This document shows positions 23,459-31,532 of a DNA stretch of 31,645 nucleotides, one piece after another. Source of the DNA: Prevotella sp. UBA6447 (GTDB lineage Bacteria; Bacteroidota; Bacteroidia; Bacteroidales; Bacteroidaceae). The position numbers and the translations under genes are program-made. Location: positions 1 to 31,645 of the forward strand of contig DJOD01000020.1 of NCBI GenBank assembly GCA_002437115.1, read 5' to 3'. The notes beneath the pieces were generated by a model that saw only the letters and a list, made by a program, of their open reading frames with translations, made no database searches and was not told the DNA's origin. Every line of letters starts with the position of its first letter. Position 1 is the first letter of the stretch.

Positions 23459-24658
23459 TTATCGTTTCCTCACCCTGGCGAGCCACTGCTGGAACTCGCC
23501 CTCGTAGCCGTTGAACACATTGATGTCGACTGTTCCGTGTATGCCGGCCACATGGCCGTCTGGTGCCAGTTGCCAAATCCACAGCTTCACGTCGGGTTTG
23601 TATTCGCCATAACGAGCTATCCACACTGGATAAGTGTGCTTGATGTCGGGAGCCGCGTCGAGATATCTGTTGACAAAAGTCTGGCTGACATAGAGGATGG
23701 GTTGCATCCCCGTGTGCTTTTCCACGGTATGCAACCAGCTGCGTACGCGCCGCCACATGGCAATGGCACCTCCCATTTGCTTTACCTGCGAGGGGTAGGG
23801 CTCCAAGTCGAGCACGGGTGGCAAGTCACCTTTCTGAATGTGCGAGTGGTTGAGAAAGTAGAGTGCTTGTTGTGCGCCAGTTGTGCGATGCGAGAAGAAA
23901 TGATAGGAGCCCACAGGGTATCCGTTTCTCCTGGCTGCGGCATAGTCGGAGGCATAGTAGGGATTAAGCACTGATGCACCTTCGGTCGACTTGATGAAGA
24001 TAAACGACACCTTGTAGTTGACTTCCCCCTGTATGTTTTTTTTCGACAAGGTTCCCAAGTGGGATATGCGCAGCCGTTTCCAGTCGATGTCATAGCGCTT
24101 TCGTCCTTTGACATGTTGGTGTTTTGACAAATCAATCCCGTAGATGCGGTCAGCAGTATAGCTCAACCGTTCACCCTTGTAGACATCTTTTTTCCATTCG
24201 CCCACACGGAAGTAGCGGTGTTGCGACGAGAATCCGAAGCCTGTGCGCTCATCGGCTTTCCATTGCCCCTCATAGTAGGTGCCATTGTTGTCATGGTAGT
24301 TGCCATACCCGTTGGCCCTGAGGTGCTGGTCGAATCCGCCGCAGTACACGCCTGCCGAGTCGCGCCTCGTTCCCGCGATGATGGTGTCGTGGTTCCACAC
24401 GCCCTCAATCTTGCGCCCCAGGGAATCGTATACAAGCCCTCGTCCCTGCCGCAGGCCGTTTTTCCATTGTCCGCTGTATGCCACAGAGTCGCCCACGAGG
24501 AGCACCCCCATGCCGTTTCGCTTGCCATTGGTCGTTTGCCCCCGGTAGGTAATGTTGCCTTTCTTAATGGTCACCACGTCGGTGCTTCGGATTTCGCACC
24601 CATACAGGGCAAGTAGCGCGACGGCCAAGCTGATGTGTCTAACTGATTTGCAAACCAT
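23459..24658 (-). CDS. Lipoprotein with MORN repeats and a GH25 lysozyme domain
   Basis: This is a 399-residue protein. The signal ends in LALYGC, so Cys21 is probably lipidated. Residues 38-165 hold about four to five MORN-like repeats (YRGQTTNGKRNGMG, YSGQWKNGLRQGRG, YYEGQWKADERTGFG). Residues 173-390 are a glycoside hydrolase family 25 domain: YGIDLSKHQ with Asp176, FIFIKSTEG, DLEPYP with Asp284 and Glu286, and the closing WQLAPDGHVAG. GH25 enzymes cleave the MurNAc-GlcNAc bond of peptidoglycan. MORN repeats usually bind membranes or proteins and may position the enzyme. It is second in an operon behind the gene at 25620, starting 5 bp after its stop, and convergent with the tubulin-like cluster. 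Confidence 0.85.
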   Translation of the reverse strand: MVCKSVRHISLAVALLALYGCEIRSTDVVTIKKGNITYRGQTTNGKRNGMGVLLVGDSVAYSGQWKNGLRQGRGLVYDSLGRKIEGVWNHDTIIAGTRRDSAGVYCGGFDQHLRANGYGNYHDNNGTYYEGQWKADERTGFGFSSQHRYFRVGEWKKDVYKGERLSYTADRIYGIDLSKHQHVKGRKRYDIDWKRLRISHLGTLSKKNIQGEVNYKVSFIFIKSTEGASVLNPYYASDYAAARRNGYPVGSYHFFSHRTTGAQQALYFLNHSHIQKGDLPPVLDLEPYPSQVKQMGGAIAMWRRVRSWLHTVEKHTGMQPILYVSQTFVNRYLDAAPDIKHTYPVWIARYGEYKPDVKLWIWQLAPDGHVAGIHGTVDINVFNGYEGEFQQWLARVRKR

Positions 24659-24663
24659 GGCTC

Positions 24664-25620
24664 TTATTGGGTCACTTGATCATTAGAAATTACCCCAAGG
24701 AATTTTCCGTGGCTTGAGAACACGGGGCTCCCGTCGGGCGCAAACAGGCGGGGGAAGTCGTGGCGCCAGCCCGCCGAGTATGTACCCTCCACGATGAGCA
24801 CATTGTTTGTCGTGCCACTGGCGTTAACCTTCACCGTAAATATTTTTTTGGACAGCGTGAAGTTCAAGGGCGTGTTGCGAACGGCATAAGTCGCCCACGG
24901 CTTCGAGTGGTCAGCCGTCCGTAGGATGACGGGCTTCCCAAGTTGCCCAACGGGGGTGACGATGGGCTCACACTGGGTTCGGTGCAGCCGACCGTCGCCG
25001 TCGCACCAGGCCACGCTGTAATGGCCAACTCTCAGCAGGCGTGTTTTCTTGTGCGCCAGGTGCGCCTTTAAGGCCTTGTAGATGGCGGCCAGTGAGTCGG
25101 TCTCATGGTTTTGTTTGGTTGCGTATTTGGCGATGCGTTGGTAACCCTCGTCCTGCACGCCGTGGCATCGCAGGTAGTATTGCAGTTCCTTGCGTTCCGT
25201 TTCCTTGCGGTGGAGCAAAGCCCCCAGCGTGTCGGTCTTGGCCGCGATGAGGTGGGGCAGGCTGTCGGGCATGAGCCATGGTCCTTGGTCGGTGCTTCTT
25301 TTTCCTTGTTGGATGGTCAGCACGCGGCCAGAGCAGCTGGGCCACCACCAGTGCTTGTTGATCCAAGTGCCTTGCCCGTGTACCGAGTCTGTGGCCACGG
25401 TGATGGTGTCGTCTCCTGCCACGACACATAGATTCGACAGCCCGTCTACCAGACACACTGATCTTCGCATGTCATCTTCGTTGGCAGGAAGTGTCCTTGT
25501 GCCCAGCCACGCGAGCGTTGCGACGGGCACTACGATGGCCATTGCCGCCATGCGGTGGCGGGTTAAGGTATGCAGGAACGTGGTGCGGTGAGACTTTGGG
25601 GATGTGTGTTTTGTTTTCAC
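24664..25620 (-). CDS. Membrane-anchored protein with a degenerate protease-like pattern
   Basis: This is a 318-residue protein. It has a basic N-terminus, one membrane segment (about 25-41), then an extracytoplasmic region. CVVAGDDTITVATDSVHGQGTW near the start and LIVEGTYSAGWRHDF to APDGSPVFSSHGKFLGVIS near the end have the strand pattern of trypsin-like proteases, but the usual GNSGGP reads APDGSPV and no clear His/Asp pair is present. An inactive protease fold is a weak hypothesis. A central charged helix (HRKETERKELQYYL) is present. The ATG at 25674 lies upstream of the -7 box at 25651-25644, so the GTG at 25620, with AAGGGAGAA just before it, is the real start. The MORN-GH25 gene follows after 5 bp. 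Confidence 0.6.
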   Translation of the reverse strand: MKTKHTSPKSHRTTFLHTLTRHRMAAMAIVVPVATLAWLGTRTLPANEDDMRRSVCLVDGLSNLCVVAGDDTITVATDSVHGQGTWINKHWWWPSCSGRVLTIQQGKRSTDQGPWLMPDSLPHLIAAKTDTLGALLHRKETERKELQYYLRCHGVQDEGYQRIAKYATKQNHETDSLAAIYKALKAHLAHKKTRLLRVGHYSVAWCDGDGRLHRTQCEPIVTPVGQLGKPVILRTADHSKPWATYAVRNTPLNFTLSKKIFTVKVNASGTTNNVLIVEGTYSAGWRHDFPRLFAPDGSPVFSSHGKFLGVISNDQVTQ

Positions 25621-25643
25621 GATGTTCTCCCTTCTTATGAATG

Positions 25644-25651
25644 CAAAATTA
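25644..25651 (-). promoter_or_regulatory. -7 box of the two-gene lysozyme operon
   Basis: Read on the minus strand this is TAATTTTG, a match to TAnnTTTG. The predicted start near 25637 leaves about 16 nt to the GTG at 25620, containing AAGGGAG. It is divergent from the MATE promoter 44 bp away. Confidence 0.6.
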
Positions 25652-25694
25652 CAAAATATTCTGATACGGCGCATGGTGTTTCTTGTCTTTTTGT

Positions 25695-25702
25695 TAACTT
25701 TG
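25695..25702 (+). promoter_or_regulatory. -7 box of the MATE transporter gene
   Basis: TAACTTTG matches the consensus exactly, yet its last base is only 7 bp before the ATG at 25710. With the usual spacing the message would start at or within one or two bases of the ATG. Confidence 0.6.
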
Positions 25703-25709
25703 TCGTGTC

Positions 25710-27011
25710 ATGAAATGGAAATCAATCGACCGTGAAATTCTCGGCCTTGCCCTACCGTGTATTGTGAGTAACATCACGGTTCCCCTGTTGGGGCTCGTCG
25801 ACTTGTCTATCGTAGGTCACATCGGGTCGGCCACCTACATCGCAGCCATATCCGTTGGCACCATGGTTTTCAATGTGGTGTATTGGCTGATGGGCTTTTT
25901 GCGCATGGGCACCAGTGGCATGACGGCGCAGGCCCATGGCCGCCACGATGGCGCTGGTATGCGTCGCCTGTTGCGTCGGGCGTTGCTCTTGTCGCTGGCC
26001 ATCGGCCTTGCCTTCGTGGTGTTTCAGGTTCCCCTGCTGCGGCTGGCCTTCTGGGTGATAGACCCGTCTGAGACCGTCCGCCCGTTTGTCTCCACCTATT
26101 TTGGCATCGTTGTTTGGGGAGCGCCCGCCATGCTGGGCATCTATGGGCTCACGGGATGGTCGGTGGGTGCACAAACCACCCGCATTCCCATGTGGGTGGC
26201 CATTTTCCAGAATGTGGTCAACATCGTGGCCTCGCTATTCTTCGTCTTTGTGCTTCGCTGGGGATTGGCGGGCGTGGCCGCTGGCACGCTCATGGCGCAG
26301 TGGGGCGGTTTCCTGTTGGCTGCCTTTCTGGTGGCTCGCAGGTTGCGGGGTGTTTCACGTGTGTCGTGCCCGGTGGCCTCGGCGGAGCGGTGGCGGGCCA
26401 CCCGGGCTGACTTCGACATCTTTCTGCGCACGGTGTGCCTGGTGGCCGTCAACCTGTCATTCACGTCGTTTGGCGCGCGCCAAGGCGACTTGATGTTGGC
26501 CGTCAACACATTGCTCATGACCTTTTTTACCTTGTTCTCTTATGTCATGGATGGCTTCGCGTTTGCGGGTGAGGCTCTTTCGGGAAAAGCATACGGTGCT
26601 GCTGACGGTGTCGGGGTTCGCCAGGTCGTTGGCCGACTCATGGGCTGGGGGTGGTTGCTGGCTTTGTGCTTCGTGTCGGCGTATCTGCTGGGTGGCGAGG
26701 GCTTGCTGTCGGTCATCACCGACGATGCGCGGGTGGTTGATGCGGCGCGTGGCTACCTGTTTTGGACATGGCTCATTCCCGTGGTGGGTATGGCGGCGTT
26801 TGTCTACGATGGCATTTTTGTAGGCCTCACGGCCACGCGAGGCATGTTGGTTTCTTCGTTTCTTGCGGCCAGCATGTTCTTCATGGTGTTCCTTCTCTTG
26901 TACCAACATTGGGGCAATCATGCTTTGTGGATTGCATATTTATGCTTCCTTTCAGGGCGATGTTTGGTGCAATATACAATATATGAGTGCAAAATTATCG
27001 AAAAACTATAA
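25710..27011 (+). CDS. MATE-family efflux transporter (DinF-like)
   Basis: This is a 433-residue inner-membrane protein with about twelve hydrophobic segments in two similar halves. The N-terminus (DREILGLALPCIVSNITVPLLG, then VDLSIVGHIG) is typical of the DinF branch of MATE transporters, and GTSGMTAQAHGR lies in the expected second-helix loop. MATE proteins export organic cations and drugs using a sodium or proton gradient; the substrate is unknown. The ATG at 25710 is the only suitable start, and it sits so close to the -7 box that the message is probably leaderless. A weak hairpin at the stop codon may end transcription. Confidence 0.9.
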   Translation: MKWKSIDREILGLALPCIVSNITVPLLGLVDLSIVGHIGSATYIAAISVGTMVFNVVYWLMGFLRMGTSGMTAQAHGRHDGAGMRRLLRRALLLSLAIGLAFVVFQVPLLRLAFWVIDPSETVRPFVSTYFGIVVWGAPAMLGIYGLTGWSVGAQTTRIPMWVAIFQNVVNIVASLFFVFVLRWGLAGVAAGTLMAQWGGFLLAAFLVARRLRGVSRVSCPVASAERWRATRADFDIFLRTVCLVAVNLSFTSFGARQGDLMLAVNTLLMTFFTLFSYVMDGFAFAGEALSGKAYGAADGVGVRQVVGRLMGWGWLLALCFVSAYLLGGEGLLSVITDDARVVDAARGYLFWTWLIPVVGMAAFVYDGIFVGLTATRGMLVSSFLAASMFFMVFLLLYQHWGNHALWIAYLCFLSGRCLVQYTIYECKIIEKL

Positions 27012-27028
27012 GTTTTCGTTTTGCTTTT
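26999..27028 (+). terminator. Weak terminator overlapping the MATE stop codon
   Basis: CGAAAAACT and AGTTTTCG pair around the loop ATA with one bulged A, followed by TTTT-GC-TTTT. The stem is AT-rich, so efficiency is uncertain. Confidence 0.4.
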
Positions 27029-27104
27029 CTCCTTGTGTTGCGTAAAATTATGTCGAAGTGGCAATAAAATTACAAGAAATGCTTTCCGTTTGAAGTCTTT
27101 TTCG

Positions 27105-27112
27105 TAATTTTG
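27105..27112 (+). promoter_or_regulatory. -7 box of the citrate synthase gene
   Basis: TAATTTTG followed by CA matches TAnnTTTG. It gives a leader of about 58 nt to the ATG at 27178. No clear -33 TTTG at the right spacing. Confidence 0.6.
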
Positions 27113-27177
27113 CATACAAAGATGGTTGTTTTGCATATTATTCGAAGCGCCGTCTGTTATTCTAAAACCGCAAAAAG

Positions 27178-28524
27178 ATGAAGAAAGAATACCTGATCTA
27201 CAAGTTGAGTGATGAAGTGAAGAACTCATGCAAGATTCCACGCGAGGCTTTTGCCAAGTATGGCGTGAAGCGTGGCTTGCGCAACGAGGATGGCTCGGGT
27301 GTTCTGGTCGGTTTGACAAACATCGGAAACGTCATTGGTTACGAGCGCGACGAGCAGGGGGTGCTCAGACCCAGCGATGGCAAGTTGTATTATCGGGGAT
27401 ATGAGCTCAACGACCTCGTGGAGCCGTTGCTCCGCGAGAAGCGCTTCGGCTTTGAGGAAATAGCCTATCTGCTGCTTTCGGGGCAGTTGCCCGACGAGGA
27501 AGAGCTGGAGGCGTTTCGCGAGTTGCTCAATGACAACATGCTGCTTGACCATCGCACCACGGTCAATATCATCGACCTGGAGGGAGCCAACATCATGAAC
27601 ATCTTGGCGCGAAGCGTGTTGGAGATGTACACCTACGACCCCAACCCTGATGACATTTCGCGCGATAATCTCATGCGCCAGTCCATTGGCCTCATCGCCA
27701 AGTTCCCCACCATCATCGCCTACGCCTACAACATCTATCGCCACTCGGTGCAGGGCCGTAGCCTCCACATACGCCACCCGCTCGAGGGGAAGACCATAGC
27801 CGAGAACTTCCTCTACATGATCAAGCATACCGACTACACCGACCTCGACGCGCGCATGCTCGACCTGTTGCTCATCATCCAGGCTGAGCATGGAGGTGGC
27901 AACAACTCCACTTTCACCGTGCGTGTCACCTCTTCGACCCGCACCGACACCTATTCGAGCATAGCTGCGGGCATCGGGTCGCTAAAGGGACCTCTGCATG
28001 GAGGGGCCAACATCAAGGTCATCAATATGTTCCATCACCTGAAGGAACACATCAGCGACTGGAAAAACATCGACGAAATCGACACCTATCTTTATCGTCT
28101 GCTCAATAAGGAGGCTTACGACAAGACAGGGCTCATTTATGGTATCGGGCATGCCGTCTACACCATGAGCGATCCGCGTGCCGTACAGCTCAAGAAGTTG
28201 GCTGGCGAACTGGCTAAGGAAAAAGGGCGCGTGGAGGAGTATGAGTTTCTGAAGCTCATCGAGCAGGAGGGCGTGAAGTGTGTGACTGCCTTCCGTAAGA
28301 GCACAAAGCCCATCTGTGCCAATCTCGATTTCTACAGTGGATTCATCTATGAGATGATAGGTTTGCCCGTAGAGATTTACACGCCCATTTTTGCCATGGC
28401 GCGCATCGTGGGCTGGACGGCACACCGCATGGAGGAGCTCAACTTCGATGGGCGCCGTATCATTCGCCCGGCCTACAAGAATATCCTCAGTCCCAAGGAG
28501 TATGTGCCCCTGAAGGATCGTTAG
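27178..28524 (+). CDS. gltA: Citrate synthase
   Basis: This 448-residue protein condenses oxaloacetate and acetyl-CoA to citrate in the TCA pathway, which in this group also feeds glutamate synthesis. The catalytic residues are visible: His274 in GPLHGGAN, His325 in YGIGHAVYT, and Asp384 in ANLDFYSGF, corresponding to E. coli His264, His305 and Asp362. LYYRGYELNDLV in the N-terminal part is the family's conserved opening. The residue after His325 is Ala where most enzymes have Arg (GHRVY). The protein is slightly longer than the usual 430 residues, with an N-terminal extension (1-40). Single-gene unit, followed by a short hairpin terminator. Confidence 0.93.
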   Translation: MKKEYLIYKLSDEVKNSCKIPREAFAKYGVKRGLRNEDGSGVLVGLTNIGNVIGYERDEQGVLRPSDGKLYYRGYELNDLVEPLLREKRFGFEEIAYLLLSGQLPDEEELEAFRELLNDNMLLDHRTTVNIIDLEGANIMNILARSVLEMYTYDPNPDDISRDNLMRQSIGLIAKFPTIIAYAYNIYRHSVQGRSLHIRHPLEGKTIAENFLYMIKHTDYTDLDARMLDLLLIIQAEHGGGNNSTFTVRVTSSTRTDTYSSIAAGIGSLKGPLHGGANIKVINMFHHLKEHISDWKNIDEIDTYLYRLLNKEAYDKTGLIYGIGHAVYTMSDPRAVQLKKLAGELAKEKGRVEEYEFLKLIEQEGVKCVTAFRKSTKPICANLDFYSGFIYEMIGLPVEIYTPIFAMARIVGWTAHRMEELNFDGRRIIRPAYKNILSPKEYVPLKDR

Positions 28525-28577
28525 CCATCTTCCCCTTCCTGTTGCTTTCCAAGGTGCCTGCTTCCATGTGGATTAGT

Positions 28578-28596
28578 GCACCTTATAGGTGCTTTT
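28578..28596 (+). terminator. Short hairpin terminator after gltA
   Basis: GCACCT (28578-28583) pairs with AGGTGC (28587-28592) around TAT, followed by TTTT. It lies 54 bp after the citrate synthase stop. Confidence 0.5.
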
Positions 28597-28679
28597 CGTG
28601 CGCAAGCCAGTCATGCGAGACCTTCAAAGGCAAGGTGATGGCTAAGTCAATGGATGGTGATGACTATCTAACCGTAAAA

Positions 28680-28716
28680 AATAATAGCTATTATTTCTAA
28701 AATTTAAGCTATTATT
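28680..28716. repeat. Second 21-bp repeat array (two units)
   Basis: Unit 1 (28680-28700) has the palindrome AATAATAGCTATTATT, and unit 2 starts 21 bp later with AATTTAAGCTATTATT. This is the same order and orientation as the end of the array at 5854-5916, including the altered last unit. It lies between the convergent gltA and tcdA genes. Confidence 0.8.
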
Positions 28717-28822
28717 TTATGGCGTTCATATCTCGTTGATTTTCGGGGGGAATGCATTGAGCATGGCGACAATGGGTTTCTATGCCATCGTTGAGGGTGA
28801 GCAACAGAACTGCTCGTTTCAT
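28712..28822 (-). CDS. Small ORF overlapping the tcdA stop, ending in the repeat array
   Basis: An ATG overlaps the tcdA stop (ATGA at 28822-28819), and AAGGAG lies 8 bases upstream inside tcdA. The frame encodes 36 residues (MKRAVLLLTLNDGIE at the start) and stops at 28714-28712, inside the 21-bp repeat. The start signals look real, but the short length and the stop within the repeat suggest either a gene cut short by the repeat or a chance frame. Confidence 0.3.
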   Translation of the reverse strand: MKRAVLLLTLNDGIETHCRHAQCIPPENQRDMNAIK

Positions 28823-29703
28823 GATAGTTGCTCCTTTCTTCTTACCACTTCCTGGTGATAGTCCTTCAAATGTGCGGCCGCCTTTTCTGCCGCAGTTTGC
28901 GCATAGGTGTTATCGGGGTCTTGCTTCAGGTCGATGCGCATGGTGTGGGCGCGGGTGATGAGGTCTTTCACCACCTCGCCTCCACAGATGAGACCAGCCG
29001 TTCCAACGACCCAGACAGCAGAGCTGGGAATGGTGTGGCGTGCCGTGCACGAGCGCATGTCCTTGGCAGGGCAGATGCAGTGGAAGCGGCAACTGATGTC
29101 CTCCTGCTCAATGCTCTCGATGGGCTCTTCGGGGCTGTAGACCACCTTGAGGTGCTTTATGTCGGTCTTGCGCAGTTTCTTGCGGATCACCTTGGCCAGG
29201 GGGTCGTTGATGGTCTTGAAGATGTCGGTCACGCGCCATTGTGTGGCGTCGAGTTTGTAGGCGGCGCCCATACACGAGATGAGGGGCACACCCAAGTCGT
29301 GGCATCGGCGGATGATGTCGAGCTTGGCGCTCACCGTGTCGATGCAGTCCACCACATAGTCATATTGTGAGAGGTCAAACTGGTTGGCGTTGCTGGGCAG
29401 GTAGAAGCACTGGTGCTTGCGCACGATGCAACGCGGATTGATGTCGTGAATGCGCTGTTCGGCCACGTCCACCTTGTGCTTGCCCACGGTGGAGATGGTG
29501 GCCAGTATTTGCCGGTTGCAGTTGGTCAGACACACGCGGTCGTCGTCCCAGATGTCCATATAGCCCACGCCCGACCGGGCGAGCACTTCCACCACGTAGC
29601 CGCCCACGCCGCCCACGCCGAAGATGGCCACGCGTGAGCCGCTCAGCGTGTCGATGGCGGGTTTGCCAACCAGAAGTTGTGTGCGGGAGAATTGGTTTTG
29701 CAT
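28819..29703 (-). CDS. tcdA: tRNA threonylcarbamoyladenosine dehydratase TcdA
   Basis: This 294-residue E1-like enzyme uses ATP to cyclise t6A at tRNA position 37 to ct6A. The nucleotide loop GVGGVGG (29-35), the acidic IWDDDRV (51-57) and the TNCNRQ motif (60-65) are all present. Cysteines in CRFHCICPAKDMRSC occupy the usual later position. It is a little longer than E. coli TcdA (268). The frame is open to 29793, but the -7 box at 29734-29727 lies inside that extension, and MQNQFSRTQLL at 29703 is the conserved N-terminus, so 29703 is the start. Divergent from the GNAT-nitrilase gene. Confidence 0.92.
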   Translation of the reverse strand: MQNQFSRTQLLVGKPAIDTLSGSRVAIFGVGGVGGYVVEVLARSGVGYMDIWDDDRVCLTNCNRQILATISTVGKHKVDVAEQRIHDINPRCIVRKHQCFYLPSNANQFDLSQYDYVVDCIDTVSAKLDIIRRCHDLGVPLISCMGAAYKLDATQWRVTDIFKTINDPLAKVIRKKLRKTDIKHLKVVYSPEEPIESIEQEDISCRFHCICPAKDMRSCTARHTIPSSAVWVVGTAGLICGGEVVKDLITRAHTMRIDLKQDPDNTYAQTAAEKAAAHLKDYHQEVVRRKEQLS

Positions 29704-29726
29704 TTGTCTTTTTACCTTTGAGAGTG

Positions 29727-29734
29727 CAAAGGTA
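29727..29734 (-). promoter_or_regulatory. -7 box of tcdA
   Basis: Read on the minus strand this is TACCTTTG followed by CA, an exact TAnnTTTG match. The predicted start near 29720 leaves about 17 nt to the ATG at 29703. Confidence 0.6.
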
Positions 29735-29811
29735 CTGATTTTTAGACACTCAATGATGATACTTTGCCAAGATATTTTTAGATTTATGGGCATATTACAG
29801 TTGTTTTTGTT

Positions 29812-29819
29812 TAACTTTG
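29812..29819 (+). promoter_or_regulatory. -7 box of the GNAT-nitrilase gene
   Basis: TAACTTTG matches the consensus. The leader to the ATG at 29860 would be about 34 nt. Confidence 0.6.
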
Positions 29820-29859
29820 TGCCCGAGAAACAACACTTTCAAGTTCTAAGTAAATTATT

Positions 29860-31395
29860 ATGGAGCAGAAAAGGCAAATCAGTAAGATAGAACTTCGCAA
29901 CTTGCAGATGTCTGACTATGACCAGCTCGCAGGTTCTTTCCATCGCATCTATGCCGACCGTGACGTGTTTTGGACACATGAGCAAATCAAGAAGCTGATT
30001 ACAATCTTCCCGGAAGGGCAAGTGGTGATCATTGCTGACGATAAGATTGTGGGGTGCGCGCTTAGCATCATTGTCAATTATGAGATGGTGAAGGGCGACC
30101 ACACCTATGCGCAAGTGACCGGGAACGAGACGTTTGACACCCACGACCCCAAGGGCAATATCCTTTATGGCATAGAGGTGTTCATACATCCCGACTACCG
30201 GGGCTTGCGCCTGGGGCGCCGCATGTATGAATACCGCAAGGAACTGTGTGAGAAGCTCAACCTCAAGGCCATCATGTTTGGTGGACGAATACCCAATTTT
30301 CACAAGTATGCCGACAAGATGCGTCCCAAGGAATACATAGAAAAGGTGAGGGCCAGAGAAATCTACGACCCCGTGCTCAACTTCCAATTGTCCAACGATT
30401 TCCACGTGCGCCGCGTCATGCGCAACTACCTCCCCAACGATGAGGAGTCGTGCCACTATGCCTGCCTGTTGCAATGGGACAACATCTATTACGAACCCCT
30501 GCAAGACCAGAAAAAGGTGGAGCGCAAGCCTTCCGTGCGCATAGGTTTGGTGCAGTGGCAGATGCGCCCTTATAAGAATGTGGATGACCTCGTGGAGCAG
30601 GCCGAGTTTTTTGTCGACTCCGTGTCGAGCTACAAGGCCGACTTCATCGTCTTCCCCGAATATTTCAACGCGCCGCTCATGGCCCCGTTCAATAAGATGG
30701 GCGAAGCCCAGGCCATCCGCTCCCTCGCGCAGTACACGGAGATGATACGCGACCGCTTTCGGGAGCTCGCCATTAGCTACAACATCAACATCATCACGGG
30801 CTCCATGCCTTATGTGAAGGCCAACGGTGGCGGACTCTATAACGTGGGGTTCCTCTGCCGGCGCAATGGCCAGGTCGACATGTATGAGAAGATACACGTC
30901 ACGCCCGACGAGGAGAAATATTGGGGGCTGTCGAAGGGCAACCGCATCCAGACCTTCGATACCGACTGCGGCCGCATCGGAGTCTTGATATGCTATGATG
31001 TGGAGTTCCCCGAACTCTCGCGCATCATGGCCGACGATGGCATGCAGATACTCTTTGTGCCCTTCATGACCGACACGCAGAACGCCTACAACCGTGTGCG
31101 CCTCTGCGCCCAGGCCCGCGCCATTGAGAACGAGTGCTACGTCGCCATTGCCGGAAGCGTGGGCAACCTGCCGCGTGTGCAGAACATGGATGTGCAATAT
31201 GCCCAGTCGGCCGTGTTCACGCCTTGCGACTTTGCTTTCCCTTATGATGGTCGCCGCTCGGAAGCTACACCCAACACGGAGATGATCCTCATCTCTGATG
31301 TCGATCTCAGCCAGCTCTCGGAGCTCCACACCTATGGCTCGACGAGAAACCTCCAGGACAGGAGAAAAGACCTGTACCAGGTGAAGAGGGTGTGA
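29860..31395 (+). CDS. Fusion of GNAT acetyltransferase and nitrilase-family amidohydrolase
   Basis: This is a 511-residue cytoplasmic protein. Residues 9-205 are a GNAT acetyltransferase domain with the CoA-binding segment YGIEVFIHPDYRGLRLGRRM (103-122). Residues 224-500 are a carbon-nitrogen hydrolase domain with the complete Glu-Lys-Cys triad: Glu267 (FPEYF), Lys344 (YEKIHVTPDEE) and Cys378 (LICYDVEFPE). The fusion is known in several bacterial groups, but its substrate is not established; an amide or omega-amide is likely. The ATG at 29860 directly precedes the GNAT domain. A strong terminator follows at 31442. Confidence 0.92.
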   Translation: MEQKRQISKIELRNLQMSDYDQLAGSFHRIYADRDVFWTHEQIKKLITIFPEGQVVIIADDKIVGCALSIIVNYEMVKGDHTYAQVTGNETFDTHDPKGNILYGIEVFIHPDYRGLRLGRRMYEYRKELCEKLNLKAIMFGGRIPNFHKYADKMRPKEYIEKVRAREIYDPVLNFQLSNDFHVRRVMRNYLPNDEESCHYACLLQWDNIYYEPLQDQKKVERKPSVRIGLVQWQMRPYKNVDDLVEQAEFFVDSVSSYKADFIVFPEYFNAPLMAPFNKMGEAQAIRSLAQYTEMIRDRFRELAISYNINIITGSMPYVKANGGGLYNVGFLCRRNGQVDMYEKIHVTPDEEKYWGLSKGNRIQTFDTDCGRIGVLICYDVEFPELSRIMADDGMQILFVPFMTDTQNAYNRVRLCAQARAIENECYVAIAGSVGNLPRVQNMDVQYAQSAVFTPCDFAFPYDGRRSEATPNTEMILISDVDLSQLSELHTYGSTRNLQDRRKDLYQVKRV

Positions 31396-31441
31396 GCTTT
31401 TTCATCAGCTTGTGCGGAATAACTCAGGCTTGAGAGGTAAG

Positions 31442-31474
31442 AAAAGGGTGGGGCATTGGTGTCCCGCCTTTTTT
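31442..31474 (+). terminator. Rho-independent terminator of the GNAT-nitrilase gene
   Basis: AAAAGGGTGGG (31442-31452) pairs with CCCGCCTTTTT (31463-31473) using two G-T wobbles, with a 10-base loop and a T run to 31474. It lies 46 bases after the stop. Confidence 0.75.
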
Positions 31475-31487
31475 GTTCTCCGTCAGC

Positions 31488-31518
31488 TTGCTTCTTTCAA
31501 TACTTTTGCTTATCTTTG
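31488..31518 (+). promoter_or_regulatory. Promoter of the gene leaving the window
   Basis: TTG (31488-31490), a 20-bp spacer and TATCTTTG (31511-31518) fit the Bacteroidetes consensus. The start would be near 31525, giving a leader of about 118 nt to the ATG at 31643. Confidence 0.6.
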
Positions 31519-31532
31519 CAGCGTCTTGTTGC

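Noticed and set aside
25621..25674. ATG at 25674 as start of the protease-like protein
   Set aside because: The -7 box at 25651-25644 lies inside this extension, and the GTG at 25620 has a good ribosome site.
28761..28857. Plus-strand frame of about 31 codons starting MATMGFYAIVEG
   Set aside because: No ribosome site, unlikely composition, and it overlaps tcdA in antisense.
29839..31329. A 496-codon minus-strand frame opposite the GNAT-nitrilase gene
   Set aside because: Low-complexity His/Val/Leu-rich translation without domains; the plus strand has complete catalytic motifs.
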